Notes under the pieces: generated by a model
Seen by the model: only the letters and a program-made list of their open reading frames with translations
What the model was told of the DNA's origin: nothing
Database searches by the model: none
Shown: positions 9,514-18,542 of the stretch, piece by piece
How positions within the stretch are numbered: the stretch's first letter is position 1
Layout: each line of letters opens with the position of its first letter
Source of the DNA: Penium margaritaceum
Lineage: Eukaryota > Streptophyta > Zygnematophyceae > Desmidiales > Peniaceae
Direction: 5' to 3'
Assembly (NCBI GenBank): GCA_023375785.1
Contig: SZWC01000037.1
Coordinates: forward strand, 589,125 to 625,358
Length of the DNA: 36,234 nucleotides
Made by a program: the position numbers and the translations under genes

Positions 9514-10139
9514 CGACGCTCGCTGCGAGGGTCGAGCCAGACTGGGAAGAAAAAAGGAGGGGAAGTGGATAGAGGGGGGGGTCCTTCAGTGGGGCACCCG
9601 AGAATACCCCAAAAGGGGGCACCCGAGGATGTGGCACCATCAGAAAAAAAAAAAGAGTACCAGGGAGTCCTGGAGTGGGGCATTTGAGTAAGGCTTGGGA
9701 AGGGGTACCCCACTCACACCGAGCGTCGGTGAACAAAAAAAAAGGGGGTGAGTTTTTGTGTTTTTATTATTTTACTTTTTAGTGTGGCTTGAGGCCACTA
9801 CCGTCGGCTGACGATAGGAACCACTGCAGTAGCAGCTGCCGCGAGAGTCATAGCAGTAGTAGCAACAGCGAAGGTGGCTTGAGGCCACAGCTGTCTATTG
9901 ACAACGGCACCCGATGGAGCATCAGCGACACCGAAGGCGACTTGAGGTCACACGTTGCGATAGTTGCGCCATCGTCACCGGGTGCAATATTGTCGCCTTG
10001 ACTGACAACATTGTAGCCCGTCTGAGAGACGTTGCTGCATTCGATTCCCTCTACATGGTGCTTTGCACCACAAAGGTCGAGTGTGTGAGATTATCACCTA
10101 AGCTCAGCTCTCGACACGAGCTGCGCAGCGTGGTCGTAG
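9514..10139 (+). other. Leader region of element B
   Basis: This stretch has homopolymer runs (A tracts near 9648 and 9736, G tracts near 9577) and no supported gene. The part around 9688-9750 resembles the leader of E around 25000-25090 in reverse, which ties the two elements together. A GGCTTGAGGCCAC motif repeats at about 9785-9796 and 9872-9885, with a related GACTTGAGGTCAC near 9940. Confidence 0.55.
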
Positions 10140-12428
10140 GCGTTGCCATTGCCGTGGTCCGCGCATGAGCCTCAGCCGTTGCAACTGCCACATGTACAGT
10201 GGTCGATGCAGCCATGGCACGAGTCCCACTTGTCCTCAGGGTTTTTGTGCTATTACTGTCGAGATAGGAAGCATGGCTGGCGCCAATGCCGACAGTGCCC
10301 TCCTGGGTGGCATCCCCCTTGGGTACGATCCTCTCCACCTCCTCCTGCAGTGGATACGTCAACGAGTGATGCCACAGCGCTTCTGCGTGGTGATATGGCC
10401 GCCCTACACATGGAGGTCCCGAACCTCTAGCGCATGGTCCAGCAGCTCCTTGACCGCGTGGATTCCGAGCGGGCTGCCACCCCGCCGCATGTTTTGCCTC
10501 CCACTTCATCCTCGTCTTCCTCCTAATCCTTCATCCCGTCCTCCGACAATGGTAGTATACCGGATCTCTCGTCTACATCCATCGCCCTCCGCTCTGTCGT
10601 GGAGTCTGTCGGCATCATATCGACGGACGGACCCTCAGCCCCTCGCCATACCGCTTGTTATTGCACTCGTTGTGCGCGGCGGCGAGCTGCTCGTCCTGCA
10701 CGGCGCGCACAGGCAGCACCATCAGACATGACTGTGGGAGGAGTCTTCGATGACAAGACCCCCTCGTCTCCTATCCACAGGTTGGTCTGCCGAGTCCCCA
10801 CAGCTCCTGCCGATGTGTCTGTCATGGGGGGGATGGTTTGTCCATTGACGACCGCTGTGGAGCTCGGAATTGGTGGGGCGACTGCTCTACAGCGCAGGAT
10901 GATTGAGGCGGATGACGCTACACACCAGACTCAGCTAGCGGGGAGTTTGGCAGGGGGAGACGTTCGCCCTGATGGAGACTCTTTGTCGGAGGAGGATTCG
11001 TCCGACGCTGAGTCTGAGTCTAGGATGGAGATGGTGTTTGTTGATACCCTGGCAGATGACATGACGATGACCGATGCAGAAGCTGCACCTGACGGTGTGT
11101 GCGCTCCTGCGTTAGTTGGTGTGGAGACAGATGCCATGGTGCCAGGAGCAGTAGTAGGAGCAGGCGATAGAGATGCTGATACTCGGTCCCCAGTAGACGC
11201 CTAGGTGGTTGAGACAGATAGTGCTGGGCAGCAGGAGCAGGTGATGGATCACCAAGATGAGGCAGACTTCCTCTATGAGGATCATTCATCCGTTGTGGAG
11301 TGGTTGGACGTAGGGTCGGAGGCAGACGTAGAGGCCCAGTGCGCTGCCGTTCTTGTAGTCGCTCCGGCACAAGCACGAGTTGGCCCCTTGGGGAGAGCAG
11401 ACGTCCGCGTGTGCGGCATGGAGGATGCAGAGCGAGCTGCGGACCTGCGACACCTCGCTGTCCTGACCGATGTCGCTGACACCACGGCGGCTCCAGCCAA
11501 GGACACAGCTACTCTTGTCCGAGCTACAGTTCCTGTACCCGAGTGCCTACGTTCCATAGTTGACGAGCACGAGGCACTGGTGGCCTGAGCAAAGGCGCAT
11601 GTGCAGATTCTCATGGTTTAGCGCCGAGAGGCCAGCAGCCGTTCTTACACCGTGGATGTTCCAACAAGACGGGCTGTCGAGGAGTGGGTGGGGGATGTAT
11701 ACAGGCGTCTCGAGGCAGCCAAGTGGTCTGTACAGGATGCACATCTAGGACAGGCGGACCTCCAGCAGCAGGTGGATGATGGACTGTGCCCTAGGGGTCA
11801 CGAGGAGCACCACGGCACTAACCGCACCTTCGATGACCACGACGTCACCGCGTATTAAGCTGTACCTACACATGGCGACGTCCGGCCAACATCTGATGGC
11901 CGAGCGACAGGTGTGTCACAAGCAGCAAGTGTCTTTGCAACAGTTGTTCCTACAACTCCAGACGACTTACGTGACGACTCATTGTCTTGCGCTCCCGCTC
12001 TACCAGTACCTCGTGGCCCGAAGACACTTTAGACGACGACTGCCGTAGAGGACGTCGACTTGTGCGACCAGCAGGTGCAGCTCCATTCCTTCCTACGGGG
12101 TGAGATCGCGAGGCTACAAGAGGCTTTGGCTTGTGCCGACGCGCACACTATCAAGGTCCACCGTCAGGTTCACTTCGCGACTGACCATCTACATGTCGCA
12201 GATGGAGGCAGCCGGTCGGCTGCCGCTTCAGAGCTTGTCGAGCTCCACACGCACCTCGACGCTGCGGAGGCCACGAGACGATATGCAGCTCAACAGTTGG
12301 AGGTCATATAGCAGGCGATTGTTTTGGAGGAGGCCCTTAGCGTTGCACAAGTCACATCAGGAGATGACGACAGTAGTGACAACTACGATAGCGATGAAGA
12401 TGAAAGCGACGACGCCGCTCTGGGGTGA
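10140..12428 (+). pseudogene. Gag-like zinc-knuckle protein with acidic/coiled-coil tail (element B)
   Basis: One reading frame spans about 2.29 kb without a frameshift. Internal stops are TAG at 10428, 11202, 11619, 12030 and 12309, TAA at 10524 and 11856, and TGA at 11586; it ends TGA at 12426-12428. A canonical zinc knuckle, CYYCRDRKHGWRQC (CX2CX4HX4C), lies at 10248-10289, followed by an Arg-rich patch near 10660-10710. A Ser/Asp/Glu-rich acidic segment lies at about 10970-11030. Helical, Gln/Leu/Ala-rich segments follow at about 11650-11790 and 12060-12310. No ATG could be assigned. The knuckle suggests RNA binding as a nucleocapsid. Element E encodes a recognisable homologue. I do not recognise the C-terminal region. 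Confidence 0.65.
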
Positions 12429-12577
12429 GACTTTGTGCGAGCACATCCCACCAGCATCGTCGTCACCCGTGCTATTGCTGTGTAGGGGTATGTGGCCATG
12501 GGGGAGCCGTCCTCCCTCCTCACGGATTGTGCTGAGAGCAGCCATGAGCTTTGCTCGTACTGTCAGCCTCTGCAGCC

Positions 12578-12586
12578 CAGGGGGAA
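12578..12586 (+). other. Polypurine tract of element B
   Basis: CAGGGGGAA lies directly before the TGTTGG start of the right LTR. Its position and composition fit the plus-strand priming site. Confidence 0.65.
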
Positions 12587-13818
12587 TGTTGGTGTGTGGA
12601 ATTTGGCCTGACACCCTTTTGAGGACAGTTAGGTTACTTGGGGTGTGGCTCGATGCTATGGTTGAGGTTATGCTGGTGAAGACCTGCGCACCTGGTGAGT
12701 TTCACCGGTGTGATGTGGAGACCCTTTGCCTCCATGTGTTATGTATGATCCATGCAAGGTTATGCTGGTCGAGACACGAGCACCTGTTGAGTTCTACCGG
12801 TGTGACGTGGAGACCCATTGCCTACATGTATCATGTATGATCCTTGCATGATGTTTGACACGTAGGTGTGTGATTGAATTCGTGTATGGTCAAGTCCCGG
12901 GCATTTGGTGGGATGCACCATTGTCACGAGGAGACCCTGTGCTGTGGCATTCTTGATCAGTGCTCGCTATGATTGGTTGCCCAAGCCATCATCTCTTGCC
13001 TTCGCTCAGACATCATTATGTTGAAAGTTGTGTCAGCCAAGGGGAGTTTTGGTGTGTGTGGCTTCCACCTGTCACAAGCGACAGCAAGGAGAGTAGCGAT
13101 ATAGGAGAGCGCGATGACATGGTCCCGAATGTGGACTCCAGAGACACCGATGCGTTGGCAGGTGGTGGACCACTCACTCGGAGCTGACCGACGACTACCC
13201 CAGCGTCGTGGATGCTGTCTCGGATCTCTTGCACGTTTTTTGCAGCCTATCCTTGATGTGGATGCAGCTGGCACTGGAGCACCGACGAGTGGTAGCTCTA
13301 TCCACCAGCAGCTGCCAGAGAGCTGCCACGACGCCTTGGGTGCTTGCCGGGGTGCTTTGCTTTTTTTCTACAGACGCTAGAGTTTTCTCGGTGGACGGGC
13401 TCTTGTGCCCGATTTGCATGTTTTGCATTTCTGTCCACCAATCGGTGCCGGACTTATGCGTGTGACCTGTTGTAGTGTCCGGCTTGAGATTTTGCATCTC
13501 TAGGTTCAGACGGCGTAGCGTTCTGATTTGTCTGCGCAGAGTTACGGCCAAAACAATGTTTTTGGGCCGATTTTAGGACATACCTTGCACTGTCGCGTGA
13601 GACACTTGTCATGCGCCGCGGCAGGTGTTTATGCTTTGGACTTTTCATTTGTTATCTCTTTGCAATTATACTCATTTTGAGCTTGTTGACACTCTGTACG
13701 TGTCCCTACCCAGCCCCTTGCAGTTTTGTCTCTGACTTGTGACTGTTGTCACACGCTTACCTAGCGCTGACGCCTAGTGTTGCGGCAAGTGGTTAGGAAG
13801 GTTCTAGGAAGTTCCTCA
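12587..13818 (+). repeat. 3' LTR of element B, composite of E-type and D-type sequence
   Basis: The first part (12587-13046) matches the left LTR and is distantly similar to the LTR of E (shared ATGGTCGAGACCCGGGCA-type motifs). From 13047, after GGGGAG, the rest resembles the D-type LTR; for example the block TAGGTTCAGACGGCGTAGCG at about 13501-13520 is shared with 27740-27770 in reverse. It ends CCTCA at 13818, followed by CTTCT. Confidence 0.75.
12665..12848 (+). repeat. 92-bp tandem repeat inside the 3' LTR of B
   Basis: Two units, 12665-12756 and 12757-12848, each begin AGGTTATGCTGGT and end with ATGATCC and TGCA. The left LTR has a single unit (from about 9029), so the duplication arose after insertion or in the template. 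Confidence 0.8.
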
Positions 13819-13823
13819 CTTCT

Positions 13824-13915
13824 AGCCATGAGTGTTCAATCCTCGGGCATATGAGTATCAATGATTTGAATTAGAAACTGTTTAATAAACTTATATGAAT
13901 ATAATATGAATTTCT
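13824..13915. other. AT-rich flank between B and C
   Basis: About 90 bp of AT-rich sequence that matches no other part of the window. The last five bases, TTTCT at 13911-13915, nearly match TTTCC after element C (21423-21427) and may be a target-site duplication. Confidence 0.55.
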
Positions 13916-14759
13916 TGTTGGTTTTCGTGCATCTCTCATTGTACTATGTTGTATCCTCCCAGCTTGTGTATATCGGCGTGCAGATGACTAACGGCAAGAC
14001 TCGACGCTGCTGGAGTGTTGTTCGGTGGAGCCGACGCACGCTGAGGCGTACACGCAATTCGCTGGAGCCTCCTCCATCTGGCGACGTGCTCAGCTCCATT
14101 GGCAAGCTTCCTTGGTGGTCGGGCCGCCGGCGGTCACTGCCACTGCAGATGCTGTCTACATGCACCCATCACTTTTTCTGGCTGTGCCATTGTGTCTGCA
14201 GCGTCATGCTCTGCCTAGGGTCCATGTCTCTTGCTGTGCGGCACAGTTTGGCACCATTGACTGTCGTAGGCACTGTCTGGGTTTGGGCAGCCATAACTCT
14301 TTGCTGCTGTTTGTCTAGCTGATTTTGACCGCCTGAATGCATTCGCAACGTCGGTGTTATAGTATGGTCCAGTTTTCAGGCAAAACGGACGATGCCCGGG
14401 TTTTGGGCTGTCGGGCGTCTGGCAGGGCTCATTGAGAAAACCCGGCCTGACAGAAAAGAGGTCTAGGACTATTTTCTGATTGGCTGGTTAGCTGAGTATC
14501 AAGTTCTACACTAGTGGGGGGCAGCTAAAACTTGGAGGGGTCTCCAATTGTTGCTCATTCTTCATTCCTAATCAGTTACTTTCAGTTTCGAGCTTCTTTC
14601 TGGCGCTAACACTGGCACGCGCATTTCTGAGTAACAAACCCAGAGCTTCCAGACTTAGTCTCTAGAGCAGCAGACTGAGGGGGCAGCAGACTTAAGCAAC
14701 GAGCGTGGAAGCCCGCACGCTACATCAACAACTCTGTTGTCCCAACCTGCTGCCTAGCG
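13916..14759 (+). repeat. 5' LTR of element C
   Basis: It begins TGTTGG and ends near CCTAGCG, aligning with 20581-21422. Length is about 844 bp. An ATTGG (inverted CCAAT) at 14479-14483 is conserved in the 3' LTR and in A. As in A, the canonical terminal CA is not seen. Confidence 0.92.
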
Positions 14760-14768
14760 TTTTGTTTT

Positions 14769-14780
14769 TGGTATCAGAGC
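14769..14780 (+). other. Primer binding site of element C
   Basis: TGGTATCAGAGC is a perfect match to the initiator-Met-type site used by many plant copia elements. It follows the 5' LTR after a T-rich spacer of about 9 nt. Confidence 0.95.
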
Positions 14781-14863
14781 CAGAGCGTAGCAGCAGCAGC
14801 AGAAGACTGACGCACAGGTGCCAGACAACGTCGACGGACCTCCATACACGCCAGTGCAAGGAA

Positions 14864-14892
14864 AATGCTGCCGGATTTTTTCCGGCAGCATT
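14864..14892 (+). other. First leader stem-loop of element C
   Basis: Perfect 12-bp arms (14864-14875 and 14881-14892, core TGCTGCCGGA) enclose a TTTTT loop. It begins 84 nt after the primer binding site, the same distance as in A. Confidence 0.75.
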
Positions 14893-14928
14893 GACCCGCT
14901 TGGTGGCGGGTCACTTGGCCTGGGGAAA

Positions 14929-14954
14929 TGCTGCTGGATTTTTTTCCGGCAGCA
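14929..14954 (+). other. Second leader stem-loop of element C
   Basis: Arms TGCTGCTGGA and TCCGGCAGCA pair over 10 positions with one mismatch, which would be explained by a single C-to-T change. The loop is six T. The core is the same as in the first hairpin, so the two are a duplicated structural unit. Confidence 0.7.
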
Positions 14955-15049
14955 CGGACCCCCACACTTGACGCGGAGAGGTGAGCGGCAGGCCACGTCA
15001 GGTGCTTGCTGGCGACGATGCACGTGGCGATGTCATTCACGTGTGACTG

Positions 15050-15730
15050 ACAATAGCAGCCCGGAGCAGGAGCAACAGCTTGCTATAGCAGCGAGCAGTG
15101 GCAGGAGCAGCCAGTAGCAGCTGCGCGCAGTAGCACGCGGCAGCAGCAGTAGCTCACAATAGCAGGAACGCACAACAGCAGCGACAGTAACCAGCAGCAG
15201 CAGTAGCTCGCAGCACTAGTAGCTGGCGGTAGCAGCAGCAGCATCAAGCAACAGCTGGCAGTGGCCATCAGCAGTGAGCAGCAACGGCTGCAGCTGCAGC
15301 CAGTGGCAGTAGCAGTCGCAGCTGCCTGCAGCCCGCTGCTCGATGCGAGCAGCGAGCTCCTGGTAATGAGCTTGCTGCTCATAGCGAGCAGCAAGCAGGG
15401 AGAAGCGAGCAGCAAGCTGGCTGCTTGCAGCTCATCGCTCGAAGCAAGCAGTGAGCTTGTTGTGATGAGAAAAAAAGAAAAAAAATCCCCACCCCGCCAA
15501 CAGCGCTGCTGCGGCTGCCACCACCGCCACAACCACTAGAGCAGCAATAGTAGTAGCGGCTGCCACCGTAGCGGCAGCAGCAGCAGCAGCCGTGGTCGCA
15601 ACAACAGCAGCAGCAGCAGTAGTAGCGGCAGTAGCAGTAGTAGTAGTAGTAGCAGCAGCAACAACAGAAGCAGTAGTAGCAGCAGCAGCAGCAGTAGTAG
15701 CAGCAATAGCAGTAGTAGCAACACTAGCAT
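15050..15730 (+). repeat. CAG/TAG/CAA trinucleotide leader of element C
   Basis: Nearly 700 bp of leader made largely of CAG, TAG and CAA triplets, interrupted by AGCGAGCAGCAAG-type blocks (about 15340-15450) and an A-rich stretch (about 15468-15486). It lies upstream of the gag ATG at 15986. Short open frames here are low-complexity shadows. Confidence 0.8.
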
Positions 15731-15752
15731 CAGCTCCATCTACGACCACTGC

Positions 15753-15804
15753 TGATGTCAGCGGCCACGTATTGACGTCACTACCGACGTCACTACTGAT
15801 GTCA
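15753..15804 (+). promoter_or_regulatory. TGACGTCA array, upstream cluster (C)
   Basis: 8-mers at 15753 (TGATGTCA), 15773 (TGACGTCA), 15785 (CGACGTCA) and 15797 (TGATGTCA) have spacings 20, 12 and 12, and are followed by CATCAACACA as in A. This is the direct counterpart of the array in A. Confidence 0.6.
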
Positions 15805-15891
15805 TCAACACACACAAAAAAACACACAAGGTCATGTGAAGGGGAAGAAACTCCAAAGCAGTAGCTCTGCACATACCATAGTAGCATCTAC

Positions 15892-15931
15892 TGACGTCAG
15901 CCATCCTAGGTTGACGTCACTGGTGACATCA
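15892..15931 (+). promoter_or_regulatory. TGACGTCA array, second cluster (C)
   Basis: TGACGTCA at 15892-15899 and 15912-15919 and TGACATCA at 15924-15931 have spacings 20 and 12. Order and sequence match the first three sites of A. It lies 55-94 nt upstream of the gag ATG. The cluster probably arose by duplication of the array within the leader. Confidence 0.6.
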
Positions 15932-15985
15932 TCAGCATAGAAAAGAAGAAAAACAAACAACGGGAGAGGGTCATCAAAACCCACC

Positions 15986-17566
15986 ATGGCTAACAGCAGG
16001 TCTGGGGAGGGGTCCTCCTCTGTTGGGGGGGGCCCTCAGTCCCCTTTTCCTACAGCATCTGCAACTACATCAGCAGCAGCAGTAGCAGTAACAGCACCAA
16101 CAGCAGCAGCGGTAGCCCTCTGGGGTCGTTGGCGGCAACCATGATCCCCTGGCTACCATTCAGGAACAGCTCGCCGCCTTGATGCAGTAGCTTGCAGCAC
16201 TACAGCCTTTGGCCTCCCAGACTGCCACCAGTGCCATGCCACCATTCATTCCTCCTGGTCACACCAGCCCCGCTGTGTCCGCTGCCATGCATTACCTGGT
16301 GCAGCAGCAGACCCAGCACCAGCGGCAGACGGTGACCTCCGTCCTTGGTCCCACTCTGGGCGCCGGCCATAGGCAGAACGACTTTGAGATGCCGCCCCTC
16401 CCACTTCAGGCGGCGAGCAATTCCGGAGTTGGGAGCACACCTTCTGCATGTGGACGCAGGGTGAGGGCCTGTGGGCAAACTACACCTTCCCGTATGACTC
16501 CACCCATGCCGACCAGTTGCATGACGCTGGTCGCATCGTACGTTCCCTCGTCCCCGTCGCCCCTCCGGCTTCCCGCCTGCCCCTAGAGCCTTTTCTCGGC
16601 AACTTCACCGCTGGCGCCATCCTAGACCCTGCAGCCACGTGGCATGTCCTCACTCATCCCCATTGCCTGTCCAGTCGTCTGCTACGGGAGTTCAACTCCC
16701 TACACATTGGAGAGACTGAGAGGGTCACCGCCTACTGGCAGCAGGTGAAGGACATCCTTCGTCGCCTCAGCTCCTCTACCCCACCTCCTCTAGCCGTGCT
16801 CCTCACCATCAAGTGTAGTGCCGCTGACACATACGCGGACGTCTTCGTTTACTATTCCCAAGATGTCCTCTCCACCATGGTGGCCCAGGGCACCCTCTTG
16901 TCTTGGGCATATGAGCTCTTCCTCCTAATTGAGGAAGCTCGTCTAGAGTCCTAACTCTAGGGCACGGAGGCTCTCGCCTCCCCTGTCGTCGCCGCCATTA
17001 ACGTCGCTTCCCCTGCCATAGCTACCTCAACCAGCTTCTCGTCGCCGGGGAAGAAGAAGCATCGGAACAAGAAGGGCAAGGGTTAGCAGCAGCAATAGCA
17101 ACAGCCATCAAACGGGTCCAGCGGTGGTGGCTCAGTCTGCCATAACTGTGACCAGCCCGGGCACAGGTGCTACACATGCCCTCTACTGACGGACAAGGCG
17201 CACGTCATCGCCACCATGCGTTGCCAGCGGGAGCGCCGTCTCGCCTCTACAATCGTAGCTGTTGTTGGCCCTGACGCCTCAGCCTCGTCCAGCAGCTCCA
17301 CCACTCTGTCAGCTCCACCAGTCCAGCCAACGCCAGCTCCGCAATGGTACCATCCGTAGTCGTCGGCGCCTCTGTTTCCTTCACCCGCACAGTCCTCCTC
17401 CTACCCGGGCTCCAGTGTCTTCATTCCGCGCTCGGTCTACAGTCCCGGACCATCCTCATGTGAGCGTCAGTTGTAGCATTTCATCGCGTTCCAGCTTGGC
17501 CTGCCTCGCCCTCCCTCCCAGGGAAGTGCGAGTTGCATCACCTCTTGCTCTCCTGCCCTACCCTGC
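15986..17566 (+). pseudogene. gag: Element C gag (decayed)
   Basis: It starts at ATG 15986 in a strong context (CCACCATGG) with a GEGSSSVGG segment matching A. The frame is lost early and regained by a shift near 16410, after which the gag core reads in frame 2 from about 16420 to 16951. The zinc knuckle CHNCDQPGHRCYTC is intact at 17138-17179. In-frame stops include TAG at 16188-16190 (A has CAG), TAA and TAG around 16951-16960, TAGs in the Gln-rich stretch near 17084-17100 and TAG at 17357-17359, which A also has. It cannot make full gag. Confidence 0.87.
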
Positions 17567-18542
17567 ATGACTGAGACTGAGGTGCGATCGTGTCCCGATT
17601 CCTTGTTAGTCTTGTCGTCTTCCGCGATCTCCTCTACCCCCTTCCATGACGACGTTGCGAGGCTTCATGGTTGGCAGTCTCGGTTCGTGCTCCCTTCCAT
17701 TGCGTCCGCGTCTCTTGCTTGCTGCCATGTGACCATTAGCGATCTGGCGACTCCGGTCCAGGACCCTGCTGAGACGTGGATCATCGACTCTGTGGCCACG
17801 TATCACATGGCGGCCTCCTGCAAGACCTTTAGTATGCTCGGTCCTGTCGGTGATGTCTCCGGTGGCCGGACGGGCTCCGGATAGGTGTTGCCTGTCCGTG
17901 GCACCGACGTCGTTCGTTTCCGTAGTCCTACCGGTGATATTTTTCTGACTAATGTCCTCCTCGTCCCACGTCTCAAGCTTAGCCTCCATTCCGTTACTGC
18001 CCTTGACCGCATGAGCATGGACGTTGTGCACTCGCGTGGTGTTGGCACTGTGTCATTGCATCCGTCCGGTCTTGTCGTCTTGCACGCCACTGCACATGGT
18101 AACCTGTGGCATGTACCTCGTTTGTCCTCCTCTCCTTCTGTCCTCTCCCCATTGGCCGCCACAGGCCGTGTGTTTGTCACCAGCACGCTCTCTCCTTAGC
18201 ACACCCGCCTCTTGCATTACCGCCTTTGCCATGTCCACTCTGCTGTCGTAGATAGCATGCTCCGCACCTAGCTGGCCAAGGGACTTGATCCGGAGACTTT
18301 CCCTCTCCCTTGCCCCACATAGTGCATTGATTGCGCTCAGGGTAAAATGCACCGGTCCACTTATCCTCTATCCTCCTCCCGTGCATCCGCCCCTCTCGAC
18401 CTGCTCCATTCTGATGTCATGGACCCTCTTGCCACCGAGTCCGTCGGAGAGTATGGCCACTATGTCCTCACCCTTACTAACGACTACTCTCGTTACCGCT
18501 GGGTCTTCTGCCTTTGGCAGAAGGGCGATGTCGCCCAAGCCA
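17567..18542 (+). pseudogene. pol: Element C protease and truncated integrase
   Basis: The protease motif is changed from DSG to DSV at 17786-17794, which should abolish aspartic protease activity. The zinc region (LLHYRLCHV, CIDC) and the first integrase Asp (HSDVMDP, Asp at 18413-18415) remain. After WQKGDVAQ the sequence jumps, at about 18540-18552, to linker sequence that in A lies just before the reverse transcriptase. The second Asp, the Glu, the integrase C-terminus and the repeat spacer are therefore missing. TAG stops at 18197-18199 and 18269-18271 correspond to CAG in A, and TAG at 18320-18322 to GAG. Confidence 0.87.

Larger units (their letters stand above)
8951..13818 (+). mobile_element. 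Element B: LTR retrotransposon without pol (gag-only, non-autonomous)
   Basis: Direct repeats 8951-9513 and 12587-13243 (the latter with a 92-bp extra unit) bracket about 3.07 kb. A purine tract (CCCAGGGGGAA) precedes the right copy, and CTTCT flanks both ends. The internal frame encodes one zinc-knuckle protein with a long acidic/helical tail; no protease, integrase, reverse transcriptase or RNase H motif was found in any frame. The right LTR runs to 13818 (about 1232 bp), whereas the left one stops matching at 9513, and no primer binding site follows. A deletion probably removed the end of the 5' LTR and the proximal leader. Plant TR-GAG elements have a similar organisation. Element E is a diverged relative. 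Confidence 0.75.

Noticed and set aside
10428..12311. Alternative genetic code with TAG as glutamine
   Set aside because: The TAG excess fits, but TAG at non-Gln sites, other stop types and frameshifts in the same elements make methylation-driven decay simpler; kept only as an alternative in the findings.
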